From Sequoia sempervirens (taxonomy: Eukaryota > Streptophyta > Pinopsida > Cupressales > Cupressaceae), in assembly GCA_007258455.2 (NCBI GenBank), contig VDFB02000003.1:41853986-41917985 (forward strand): DNA of 64,000 bases, written 5' to 3'. The stretch's first letter is position 1, and each line of letters opens with the position of its first letter. The notes below the pieces were generated by a model, which searched no databases, was not told the origin of the DNA, and worked only from the letters and a program-made list of their open reading frames with translations. The position numbers were made by a program, and so were the translations under genes. Shown here piece after piece: positions 38,445 to 51,189 of the stretch.

Positions 38445-41400
38445 ATGGTGACCACCAGACAAGATGCGGGCGGTAGCGAACATGACAATGGGTCAAGTGG
38501 AAGGCTAGACCAAATCTTGGAACTCTTGAACTAACAAGAATCCTGAATGGGCCATTTGGAACAAGAGGCCTGAGGGGTGTGAGAAGATCAGAATCTTAGG
38601 AATGAGATACCCAACCAAGGAGAAGGGGATTGCAATCGAGGTTGGATTAAGGAAGAATTGGGAAAAGATCTTAAGAAGGTAACACCACTGAAGTTTGATG
38701 GCAAGACCATCAGAGATGAGGATGAGGGCTGGATCCTAGAGATGGAAAAATATTTTGGGTTTCGTAACCTGTTAGATTAAACCAAGGTTGTTTGGGCAGC
38801 ATATCAATTGTCTAGAGAACAACTACTTGGTGGGATAGCAAGAAGGAAAAAGGGATACTTTCGTAAGAAGAAATCACATGGGAGGTTTTCCTCCAATCTT
38901 TTAGGAAGAGGTGGCTACCACAAATTTTCTTTTACAAGAAAATGATTGAATTTCAGAATCTGACCCAGGGAGGCCTAACAGTAGTTCAGTACTGGGAGAA
39001 GTTTACCAACTTGCTTAAGTATTTGTCACAATATCAATCCAATGAGCGTTTTCGGATTCAAAAGTTTATACTAGGACTAAGAGCCCACATTGGAGCTGAA
39101 GTGGATCTTCCTAATCCTCCTACTATGGCAAAAGCTTTTGAAAAGGCTATTAAGCAAGAACAGAAGCTGCCACAGTTGTCCAATCTTCGCAAAGGATCAA
39201 ACTTCAAGCCTTGATTTAGAAACAAAAGATTTTGAAAGGGTGATGGAAAAAAAGGAAACAAGTCCCATTAGATTAGAAGTTTGAAAAGGGAAGGAAACCC
39301 TACAGAGAAGGAAGAAGGCAACCAAGGCAGAAGGAATAAAAGGGCTAACAAGGGCAACAATAGCTATAACAGTAGTCAGGGGTACCCCAAAGAGGATAAG
39401 GTTGAGGGTTAGAAAGGACCTCGAGATGAGTGCTACATTTGTGGGGGAGACCATTATGCATATAATTGCCCTCAAAAGTTGAGGACACAGAATGAAGGAA
39501 ACCAACAACAGACCCTGCAACACAAGATCCATGCAGCAGTGGATAACAGGAAAGAAAAGTACCAAGGTTCTCTGATTCAATTGACAGGTAAGCTCTATGG
39601 TTGAACCATTTCTATTTTGATAGATACTGGAGCTACTGAGTTCTTTATAGATCTTAGAATGATTTCTAAGTTACTAATTCAACCTGGATATATGAAAAAT
39701 TCATGGTCTGTTCAGTATGGAAATCGAGCAAAGTGGGAAGTAGATTCATGTTTCTTTTGCAGTGAGTTGGAACTTCCCAACTTCAAGACCCAAGTTAACC
39801 TTTATGTTGCACCATTAGGATCTTATGATGTAATCTTAGGAATCAACTAGTTGAATGAGCACAAGGCTATTGTAAATTGTGAGGTTATGGTGAGTTGTTT
39901 GGATGACTATGGGAACCTGGTTGAGATACATGGGGTACAACGATCCCTGGAACTTAGATAGATTTCAGCTATACAACTTAAGAGAGTTCAGAGGAAGGGT
40001 TGTGTCATATATGTTGTGCATGTCAGTGAACCTGACAATGAGAAACCATATCTTGACAACTATCCAATTCTTAGGGAATTTTGAGATGTGTTTCTCGAAG
40101 ATCTCATTAAGATGCCTTCGAAGTAAGAATTCAATTTCTCCGTTGACTTAGTGCCAGGAGCCAAGCCACAGTCTAAGGTCCCGTACAAGATGACCACCAC
40201 GAAGCTTTATGAATTGAAATCCCAACTATAGGAGTTATTATGTAAGGGGCTTATCAAACCTAGTGTGTCACCTTGGGGAGCACTAGTTATCTTTGTGAAA
40301 AAGGATGGAACCTTGCATCTATGTATAGATTATTGGATGTTGAATAAGACGACCATCAAGAATCGCTACCCTCTTCCGAGGATCAACGAATTATTTGATC
40401 AAATGAAGGGAGCGACAATATTCTCAAAAGTAGATCTCAGGTTTGGCTACCATCAATTGAGAATAAAGGAGGAAGATATTCTGAAGACAACTTTTCAAAC
40501 TCGGTATGGGCATTGCGAGTTGATCGTTGTACCCTTTGGGTTGACCAATGCACCTGCAACCTTTATGAATCTCATGAACAATTTGTTCTGAGACTGTTTG
40601 GATGATTTTGTCCTAATCTTTATCGATGATATTTTAGTTTATTCCAAGTCTATTGAGGAACATGACCGATACTTGAGGATAGTCTTACAATGTCTGAGAG
40701 AAAAGAAGCTCTCTGGGAAGCTATCCAAGTGCTCGATCTATCAGGATAGGGTACATTACCTTGGCCACATTATCTCAGTTGAGGGAGTCTCTATGGACCC
40801 TGAGAAGATAAAAGCAATTGTAGAATGGTCGGCACCTCAAAATGTGTCAGAGGTGCGAAGTTTTATGGGCCTTTCCGGTTACTATAGAAAATTTGTGCAA
40901 GGATTTTCTAAAATAGCAACCCTAATAACATTGCTTTAAAAGAAAGGAAAGAGGTTCAAGTGGATTGAGAAGTGTGATCAATATTTCCAGCTCCTTAAGG
41001 AGAAGCTCATTGTAGCTCTGGTATTAATTATTCCAAATCCAAATGGTCAATTTTCAGTGATCACGAATGCTTTAGGAGACGAAGTAAGAGCACTATTAAT
41101 GCAAGAAGGGAAAGTGGTGGCGTATGAGTCTAGGAAGCCGAAACAACATGAAGTAAACTATGTGCCACATGACTTGGAATTAGCAGCTATAGTGCACGCT
41201 TTGCAAATGTGGAGACATTATCTTTTGGGAAATCCATTTGAGCTCAAAACAGATCACCTAGGATTGAGATACATTTTTACTCAACCTAAACTTAATGCAT
41301 GCCAGAGGTGGTGGCTGAAATTCCTTCGTGAGTATGACTTTGGAATTGAGTATATAAAAGGAAAGGAAAATTGAGTGGCAGATGCTCTTAGTAGACAAAG

Positions 41401-42870
41401 ACATCTGGCAGCCATGACCTCTATGAGATTCAATTTAAGACAACAGGTGATGCAACACTTGCAAGGTGATGAGCATTATGAGAATGTGAAAAAGGCTCTA
41501 GAAGAGAATCCGTCAGACCATCGTTTCGATTGGTACAAGTTTGAACCAAATGATATCTTGAGATACTAGGGACATATGTATATTCTAGATTTTGGAGAGC
41601 TTAGGAAGCTGGTCCTAGATGAGATCCACAATACACCATATTCAGGACACCCTGAAGTTACAAAGATGATCGCAAAATTGAAAACCTTGTACTTTTGGCC
41701 AAAACTCAGGAAGAACTTAGTAGAATACGTAACCAGATGCTTGGAGTGTCAATGAGTCAAGGCTGAGCATGTGCATCCAGTAGGGCTCCTTTATCCCCAT
41801 GATATACTTAAGTATACATGGTAAGTGATCAATATGGAATTTGTTCAGGGGTTACCTTTAAGCAAGAATAGGCATAATGTCATTTTGGTGGTCGTCGATA
41901 AGTTGACTAAGGTGGCACATTTTATCCTAGGGAACCTTAAGGATGTATCATTGACCTTGGCCAAGAAATTTGTCTAAGAGATCTTCCACTTACATGGAGT
42001 GCCAAAGACCATTATATTCGATAGAGATACACATATGACATCAAGGTTTTGGACCACCTTGAATGCAACATTGTGGACTAAGTTGAACTTCAATTTATCC
42101 TACCATCCTCAGATCAATGGTCAAACCGAGAGAGTGAATCAAGTTGTAGAAGATCTTCAAATGTACTATATGGATCAATAGTATAAATGGAAAGAGTATC
42201 TACCACTGGTAGAATTTTCTTATAACAACTCTCATCGTGCATCCTTAATTATGGCACCTTTCAAGGCTCTGTATGGGCGGAAGTGTCGTACTCCCATCAG
42301 TTGGAACAGGTTGGAAGACATGATCATAGTGGGTAATGAGATGCTAAAAGAAATGGAAGAGTAGATGAGGCTTATCAAGAGTAGACTGAAAGAGGGAGCA
42401 GATAGGCAAAAGAGTTATGTCGACAAAAAAAGAACCTTTAGACAATTTGTAGTTGGGGACAAGGTATTTTTGAGAGTCAATCCACATTAGAGTTCAATTA
42501 CCTTCGGGAAGTCATCCAAGTTGGCTCTGAGATACATGGGCTTGTTTGATTTGTTGGAAGTAATCAACTCGGTTGCATACAAAGTTGCTCTACCCCCTGG
42601 TCTAGCTCGACTACATAATGTGTTTCATGTTTCTTTGTTAAAACCATACCCCCAGATGCGTCTCATATACTCGATTGGTGTTCTTTATAGGTGGAGGATC
42701 CAAGAGTGGTGCTAGTGGAGCCCCCTAGAATTATGGATAGACACAACGTCAAGTTGCGAAATAGGGACATTGTTCAGTATAAGGTCTAATGGGACTAGTA
42801 TCATGAGGACAATGCTACTTGGGAAGATGCAGAGGAGATAGAACGCTCTTTCCCTCATTTTCTTTCTTAG
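38445..42870 (+). pseudogene. gag-pol of the chromovirus, broken
   Basis: Gag begins MVTTRQDAGGSEHDN at 38445. The gag core lies at 38942-39214. A CX2CX3HX4C knuckle (CYICGGDHYAYNC) is at 39431-39469. Protease is at about 39617 (DTGATEFF). RT is at 40265-40939, with FIDDILVYSK intact. RNase H is at about 40960-41400, with the usual DAS motif now NAL (codon 41066-41068). Integrase is at 41560-42470: the first catalytic Asp is Glu (41837-41839), while FDRD and QTERVNQ are kept. The chromodomain is at about 42700-42867 (RHNVKLRNRDIVQYKV, NATWEDAEEIE). From 38942 to 42690 almost everything stays in one frame. Damage is mostly single stops. The chromodomain is shifted by one frame, and gag has another frameshift before 38942. 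Confidence 0.9.
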
Positions 42871-43021
42871 ATAGACTACTGATGATTATCTTATGTTGTC
42901 CAATATTTTGGATTGATATGCTATGATGTTTTGGTTGAAAACAATATAATTTGACAAACATATGTAAAACAATTTTGTTTGATCAAACATCAGGACGATG
43001 TCTCTTTCTAGTGGGGAAGGA

Positions 43022-45472
43022 TGTCATATCTCGATTTTGTTGCTTGCATTTTAAATATTGAGAAAATTAGAAAATCTGGAAAATGGAATTTATCATTTAT
43101 TTTATGGATTTGATAAATGCTGACAAAATTGAAAAACAAAAATTATAGAATTTTTTCATTTAAGAAATTATTTTATAAGATTATCGGTTAAAGGTTACTA
43201 ATAAGTGGACAAGTGTAAGAATGCGTGTACAGGAGTAGGTTGAAGGATGAGAACTTGATTGAGGTAGGAACGCTTAGCCAAATGACCATGATAAGCAAGA
43301 ATGGAATCTGGAATCTCACACACCATTGTAGAATTGTGTATTCCTTCATGCGCATTTTGACATTTGGGTTACTATGTTGCCTTCCTATTGATTTATGTAA
43401 AGCCCTTTTTGTGGGCCGAGCCGCCTTGATGGCTCTGTAAACTTTTGTTAATCCCTGTGAAGAGAAGAGGGCTTCGTGCCCAAGGCGGGTATTATACCCG
43501 TATGAATGTTAAACCTACATGGTAGTGGCCATACGACTGACCATAGAATATTTCCTTGTTACATTGTTATCGGTCTATATGATTACTAGAGCCTGTAGGC
43601 GACCAACCAAATTGATCTTAATGTTTTATATTTCATATGAATGTGCCAAGCACAACATGTCTAGACCCACCTAACGATGAGTTACGGTGGCGATGCATGC
43701 CTTGCATCTTGCAAGGGCCGAGCGATGTTTAAATTGCTTCTATTTATCTATTAAAACTCACCAAACACTATTAAGTGAGAGGTGGAATTATGGATACCAA
43801 GTTCGATGTATCTTAACTTTGTGATACCCGCGATAGGCTTCTCAAGTTACTGAAGTTGAAAACATTGAATGATGAGTATGGGTGTATATATATACACATG
43901 ATTATAGATACACATCTGATCACTATTGATATCCTGTTATTAACTGAGTTGAAGCCTCGATTTTGCTATGTTGATTTCCATATGTATTTGGGTGATCCAT
44001 ATTAATTGGGATGAACTTGTGGCTTGATAGATATCAACTACTTTTATAAACCCCAAGGCATCGATACCATGTAAGCTATGGATGATAACATGTGTATCGT
44101 TACCCTTGAGGGATGGATCTTCGATGGACAGGGTATAAATTTTATTTTTCAGTAAAATCAAATGGATATTTTGGTTAAAAGGAAACAAGCATGGAACCTT
44201 ATGTTGAAACAAAATGAATGTATATTGTATCTGTTAATATTGTCTTTATGGAAGAATTATTTCAACTAGGTTTCATTTAAAATGTTCTTAGTCCTCAATG
44301 AAAGACAAGTGACTATGAAACAAATGTTTTCAATTGTGTTTACACTAGAAATTGATGGTAATTTAATTTGATTGAAGAGATGTTCTTTTTTTTTACTGTA
44401 TATGAAAATAAACCAATATGAAAGGGAAACTTTATTTAATTCTTCTAAATGTATACTCATTATTCATTTTTTTTTCATTTCTAGGCATATATGTGAACAT
44501 GCATAAATATCCCTTTATGCATGTACACATACATGTGGTATACCTTCTGATTCATCTTGATTATTTTACTCATTGAGCATGTTATGAATGTTTTACAAAT
44601 GGAACCAAACTGTAAACCTGGAACAATATTGAATTGCAAATTACATATGATAATAGATGAATGGTTATACCAAATGTGAATGAATATTGTTTGATTTTGT
44701 TAAATAGAATGATACAAGAATTCTTTGTAGATAGTAGCACACTAGAATGTTGCTAATGAATGGTCTAAAGGGAGGGATACCCCTTGATATGATAATATTT
44801 TCTTCTAGGAATGGGTGTCAGAGAGAGTAGATTTGCTTTTCCAAATCTAACCAGAGCTGCATTTCATACATCATGAGCTTGGCCAATATTTGCGGTCATT
44901 TTTATACATGCATAAATAGAACAAACTATTTTTATTCACACTCTCTCTATAGATTTATTTAACTAACGTGGAACTTGCATATTCTAACAAGTAGATAGAA
45001 ATACATGAAGATAGGCACACACATATTCCACTTTGCAAATTGTATCTCTTTTTAAGTGTTTCATGCAGGGTCGAGCATTCTTTGACTGACTGAAGAATTC
45101 CAGGGAAGCATTGCTTCGTGGTTGGGTGGAAAAGCACCTCAATCATGTTCTCGTCCACTAGTTGAGGCAAGCTATCGTGAAGGAATCATATCAGAATTCT
45201 ATTATGTATTGTAGCATTGATGTAAAAGAACAAAATGATGTGACTAAAAGAGAACTATGTAATTTGAGATTGACTATGAGGCGTTGAATGCTTAGTCAAA
45301 CTTGTATGTAATTATTGACATATGGAAGTGAATATATTTATTTTCAGATTTGCTATGATTTATGAATATAAATTGCTAAATGGAATTAGCTATGAGATTT
45401 GTGTCATAAATTTGATATTTATGATGTCAATATTTATTTATTTTTTAATTAAATCTAGTTATGCATGTTACA
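43022..45472 (+). repeat. 3' LTR of the chromovirus (2451 bp)
   Basis: Starts TGTCATATCTCG right after the polypurine tract and ends GCATGTTACA, followed by the duplicated CAAAA. It is about 573 bp shorter than the 5' LTR through one internal deletion near 43334, and carries scattered substitutions. Confidence 0.92.
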
Positions 45473-45477
45473 CAAAA

Positions 45478-48400
45478 AGTAGCCTAGGGGTACAACAACC
45501 CAATGGGATACCATTTTTGACCATCAAGATACATTCCAATTACATCAATTATATAAAGCATAAATTACATCCATACCAGTCTACATGTTCATTCTAAAAG
45601 AATATGAAATCATGGTTTTAATCATGTTTCCATCGCAAAGCTAAATATGAGAAAAATTAATTAAAATGTTATGTACATTCAACACCGATATCAAGACATA
45701 GAAAAAGTAAAGGTATATCACTCACCATTTATGTAGGCAGAGCACAATTTAACACAAATGAGATCAAATAATAATTATAACTTCACATATGAGGACTCCA
45801 ACATCCCAACTTATACATTTTCTTCAAATTGCATAAAAAGTGATATGTTGCAACACTAAAATATGATAGTGCTTTTTACAAGCAATATTGAGCTCCTTCA
45901 AAGGATATAGGATTCCCCAATAGTGGTTCAACATTTCCCAATTATTTGGAACCCTTAGGTTCACCCCTTTGTATTAGGAGATGGTTGAATTGAGCGCTAA
46001 TCACTCACATAAAACAAGGAATATATGGAAAAACACATGCCAATCAATTTATCAAAAAGATATTAAACAAACATACATGCACGAGGGTTCTTCACGCCAT
46101 CAATGCATATACGATGTCTCAACATACATCTGATACAAAATCCATTGGAATAATAAAAAGAGGTTCCTAGGAATAAACCAAGGAGTATCAACTATTATGG
46201 CACACAATGACCATGCAAGATATTGAGTAGTCTTCCTATCTATGACAAGGGTACCCGACATTCATCAATCTCAATCAATTGTGACATGCGCTTTACAACC
46301 AAGTCTAGAATCCTCTTGAGGCATTTGGAGCATGGTGTAGTTAATCTTATGTGAATAGTTTACTTGTTTCCCATTTATTTTATGGTTTAATCTATTAAAA
46401 ATTTCACTTGGCTCTATCCCTGAGTTTTTTTTAAACTCAGTTAAGTGGTGGGAGGTGCCACTCCTTTATACTTGAATCATAAGTGCCCAACATTACTAGA
46501 ATTACAATTTTTTTGACACAAATAAATACAAAAAGACATGACACTTAGTTGAATGATGCACAATCACAATTCAATAGGGAGACTACCCATACCACAAAAT
46601 AAAACATGCTAACATGGATTGAATTCAAAATTTCATTCTTCAAAAGTCCAAATCCACCATTAATGGTTTCAATGAAACTTTTAAATTTATAACTTCTAAA
46701 ATACATAATATAAAAAAATTTCAAGCACTCTTAGGAGCACAATACACAACATTGCAATTTTCCACTTAGATTCTAGAAAAAAAATTGCCATAACTTTGGC
46801 CCATTTTTGTATTTTCCAAAATCAAAACAATACAATCTACAGCTATAAAATTCACTCAAATTATTTTATGAGTTCAACTTCACACAATCCTTTGCAAAAA
46901 GAGAAATATACATCCACCTATAATGGGCATGACAAAAGGAGAAATTACCTTTTCAAAGCAAGCTATCAAGATGAAGAATCTCTCCTTGAGACCTGTAAGA
47001 ATACAATAACAATACTTTTCCAACTTCCAAACAAGTCTTAATTCAAAGCCAATCCAAGTTCAAGAAAAATTGCAACACTTATTTTCAACTTGCATCTTGC
47101 ATGTTGAGTAGTGTTGTTGGAGTCACTTGTGCAAATTCATGTACCACTTGTATCTCGTGTTGTGTTGTTCACAATCTTAACATGCTATTAGAGAATGGAT
47201 TCAACAAACCCCTTCTCAAATTTTGAGGTTTTTTTCTCAACTAGGGTTATAGGAGAAAATTTGAAATTTTCTTTGTTTTTTTTAAAAGCAAAAAAATAAA
47301 ACAAAAAAATAAATTAGCCACCCTAGGGTCATATGGGCGACTAGTGCCTAGCTCCTGGGGGGGTAAACAATTTTTGGTTTTTTTTGCAATTTTAGCAAGG
47401 ATGGGAAAATTGTGATAACTTTTCATTCAGTAATTAAAATTGAGCAAACAAGATATTGTCAAAAAAAGTTTTGTGTACTTTCTAGTGGTGTGGGTCTTTT
47501 CACCATTTTTTGCTGCTAGTGCATTCTATAGCCTGTTAAAGTTAGAGGTGCTATTTTCACTCCCAAGCTCACACTTTTGATCCGTTTTTCATGATTCCAA
47601 CGACGCTGGGATGGTCTTTTAGTGCTCTTCACATCTATCTATGCTATTTTCCAGATTTTTCTCCAAGTATATTTTATTCATTTTTTTTGTGTTTTCATGT
47701 TTTGATGAATTACTTAGAAGTTTTAGATGTTGGAAACTTTAGGATGTTTTACATGTATTTCCAACATTTTGTACTACTTGGGAATTTTGAACATATTTTG
47801 CATGTAATTTATCTTTTGTGGATGCACTGAGATAGTCATTCTAATGTATATTTTTTGAGGATTTTTACACATCCTGTTGTGCCTTTTGTACTTGCACTAT
47901 GATATAAGGTGTCATGGGCGGGTTGTGAGTGTCTTTGTTTTTCCATCACACCGTTGTTGAGTGTTTTTTCCATGACAACATCAAATCCCACTAATTCATG
48001 TCTCATGCATGTGTACCTTGGTTTGCACACTCTTTTTATTTGTAGATACTTTTCAGCTGCATGTTCAGATGTTCTTTGTTCTCCTACATGTACTTCTTGG
48101 TTTTACATAGTTTTAATGTACCTGTCTTGGCTCTCCCTTTTCACATTATAAGGGGTTTCTTTTGCTGGTGAGAATACTTCCTTGGTTTCATTTTTGGAGT
48201 GATCTATGTATCTATTTTTTGTTGTTTTGTACTAGGTGGATGCAGTGGTTGATTACCCATGAATTTCAGTGAGATGGAAAATTTAGCATATGTATACTCT
48301 TGAATTTTTATTTTTTGAGGTAACCTTCCATTTTCATTTAATTAGTGTTTTTCAGACTATTGGTACCTGTGCCATTTGCATATTCAATTTCAAAATGTTT

Positions 48401-48787
48401 GCATTTGTTTGTCATTTGATTTAAGTAGTGTCATTGGGAGCACTCATGCAGATTATTATCTTCTTGATCTTGATCATCATTTGTTTCAAAGGAGGTTATT
48501 CATTTCAACACCATAACAGTCATCATTTGATAGTTCTCTACAACTTTTTCATGCTTGTGCAATGTTCATGTTCCTATTATTTTCGAGACATTATTTTGGA
48601 GTTTTTTTAGTCCTTCACTCGCCTCTTTTTTGAAGAAGAGTTTTTTCCATGAGGTTTTCTCCTTTTTCTCTACTTGTGAGAGATTGGATTGTTTGTACAT
48701 AGGTACCTCATAAGGCCTTGTTTGTCGGGACCCATCATTCATTATTTTTAGGGTTTTTAGCTACTCCCTAAGTTCATCTTAAGGGGG
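45478..48787. other. no gene seen
   Basis: AT-rich, with homopolymer runs and no clear coding signal. The last part, ending in the purine run AAGGGGG at 48781-48787, is probably the internal 3' end of the element whose LTR follows. I could not find its 5' LTR. Confidence 0.4.
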
Positions 48788-49132
48788 TGTTAGAGTAATC
48801 ATTTATTAGTATAATTCATTCTCATGCACTTAAGCTAAACTTAGGAGTGTTTTTATGTTAACTGAAGTGAGCTATTGTTAGATAATTCCATCTCATTACA
48901 TAGGATGTTGATACTTGTCATGATCTAATCCCTTTATCATTTAGGGTTGCTCCTATAATGCACTCAACCCTAATTGTATTATTCTCAAGATCTTCATGAA
49001 GACTCTTGAGGTTTATTTTGTAAGTTTTTCTTGTCGAGGAATAAAAAATCATTTTTTTGCAACTCTCTTGCATGGAAAGTGTTTTTTGTTGTTGTTTGAT
49101 GCCACGTATGGTGTTTATTCACAATTCTAACA
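48788..49132 (+). repeat. lone 3' LTR of an LTR retrotransposon
   Basis: 345 bp with inverted ends TGTTAGA at 48788 and TCTAACA at 49132. It is directly preceded by the polypurine tract AAGGGGG. This order (tract, then TG...CA) marks a 3' LTR on the plus strand and not a solo LTR. No matching 5' LTR was seen upstream. Confidence 0.6.
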
Positions 49133-50469
49133 AAAAATTCTTTTTTTGTAAGGAGAATAGGGAGGTTTTTTAAAACAATGCCAAAAGTGATTTACAAATG
49201 CCTTCTCTTTTCCTTATGTCCAAAATACCCTAATCCGTTAAACTCCTTAACACTTCCTTTTCAAAATTTCAAATTAAAATTTTTAAATGTCTTTTTGAAA
49301 TATACAATATATATTCCAAAGATATTTTTCATACAAACATTTCAATAAAGCTATATATATACCATACAAACATTTCAATAAAGCTATTACATTGCACCCA
49401 ACTTATAATTAATATTTTGTAATTAAATTTAAAGTCTAACTATTTATCAATTGTATTTCCTATATGCAAATTAACTCATTTTGAATTCTTTTCATATGCA
49501 ACAAATAATACATAAAATCCCTTTCACTAAGGTGCAATTTATTCTTTCTAACTCAAATTATATTAAATATTCTATAAACATTACAAACATTTTAAAATCA
49601 ATTTAAATGTAATGAAAAGAGATACATATAAGCACCGATTTAGATTTATGGGTTTAAACAAAAGACATGGATTCTAGAACTATCACCGATTTAGATTTAG
49701 GATTTTACAAGGATTCATAAGACTCATCTTGCAATTGAATCGAGTGAGATGGAGGTAAAATAAACATGATTTATCTAAAATGACTATCTCCAATAAAATA
49801 TTGTCGAGGAAACTTATATTTGCAAGTCTAGGGAAAACATTAGGTGTACCTACACCATATAAGGATAGCTAAATTATAGCATAACTCACTCAATGTGATA
49901 TAACATACTATTAAATCATCATACCTATTTCTAAATAATCTATGAATAGCATTATCTAGATAACAAGATGCAAAACCAATAGCAATCTTCAAAGCTAAAC
50001 TAGATATGTTATTAGCATTGTACATATAACATATATAATAAAAATAGTAAACCTAAACACTGCAATAGTCCAAACATGTAAAATCATGACATATGTGTCC
50101 CATAATACATAAACAAACAAAATTTCATTTTGATAACATACATTTGTGAATACCAAAACATCACATGTAGTGATAAAGTCAATAGAATTACATCATAAGT
50201 ATCCAAAGTACACTATCATAACTCCTCAATAACAATAAGGATTCATTAGCAAGTTCACTATAAAATATCACATGTCTAATTATACACTATCAAATCACTT
50301 GATACAACATATAATTTAAAAAATTGAATACACAAAAGGAACTTATGCTAGTGGTAATTATGTCCTCCCCCACTAGGATTAGGCTTACTCAAAAAAGCTT
50401 GAAAAAAGATAAGTTACCCATGACACACAATCATTCACAAAAAAAATCAATCCCATAAGATCAACCCTT
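49133..50469. other. no gene seen; two small direct repeats
   Basis: AT-rich. A 25-bp direct repeat (CATACAAACATTTCAATAAA and on) is at 49330-49354 and 49363-49387. A 16-bp repeat, CACCGATTTAGATTTA, is at 49633-49648 and 49684-49699. No coding signal. Confidence 0.5.
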
Positions 50470-50474
50470 TAGAC

Positions 50475-51132
50475 TGTAAGGAAGTTAAGGTGGTAGCAAA
50501 ACAACTTCCTACACTAATCTTGAGAGGATGATAATACAAAAAAAATATAAACCTTTAATAGTTACAAAAACTTAAATAGAAATAAATATAAATATCATGT
50601 ATACCACAACACAGTGATTTATGTGGGAAATACCCCTTACAGATAAAAACCCCACACTCCAAAAGCTGCTCAATATATTATTCATAAATCACAAAGATTA
50701 CAATATACTTGCAGAGCAAGCTTCTCATAGGAGTATCACCAATCAAAGATCGAAAGGCAACACAACCGATATCAGACTCTCAAAATACATCAAGCTACAC
50801 AACTGTAATACAACACCCTCATAAAATAGGGTTATCTTCTAGGGCAAGTCAAGCAATCAAAATGTAATAGGGTTGTCTTCTAGGGAAAGTCAAGCATCAG
50901 ATCAAAACCCTAATGATGAATGGTCCAGATTCGCAATAATAAAATATACAAAAAATGTGGCTTTTCGGGGCTCTGCCCTCAAACCCCTATCGAGGCGCGT
51001 GGCCCTTGGATCCCCCACTGGGGGCATGAGCCCCCTAGACCCTTATAGGGGGGTACACCCCTTGCACCCCCTCGCACTGACGTATTGAAAATACCTTATG
51101 TATTTGCAAGGTTGAGACACATTTTACCAACA
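50475..51132 (-). repeat. 3' LTR of the copia element (658 bp)
   Basis: On the minus strand it begins TGTTGGTAAAATG and ends CCTTACA. It contains a GC-rich block at about 50965-51078, unlike the AT-rich rest. Confidence 0.92.
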
Positions 51133-51189
51133 AATCTCCCACTTGTCGAACACCTTGCAAGAGCAACAAGAGGTGGTATAATATAATCT

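Larger units (their letters stand above)
34688..45472 (+). mobile_element. complete but inactive Ty3/gypsy chromovirus
   Basis: LTRs at 34688-37711 and 43022-45472 flank gag-pol. The 5-bp target-site duplication CAAAA is perfect (34683-34687 and 45473-45477). The primer-binding site starts TGGTATCAAAGC at 37714, next to the 5' LTR. The polypurine tract GTGGGGAAGGA is at 43011-43021. Domain order is gag, zinc knuckle, protease, RT, RNase H, integrase, chromodomain. The C-terminal chromodomain places it among chromoviruses. It is unable to move on its own: many stops, and catalytic residues of RNase H and integrase are changed. It appears to have landed in or near an older decayed gypsy element. 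Confidence 0.93.
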
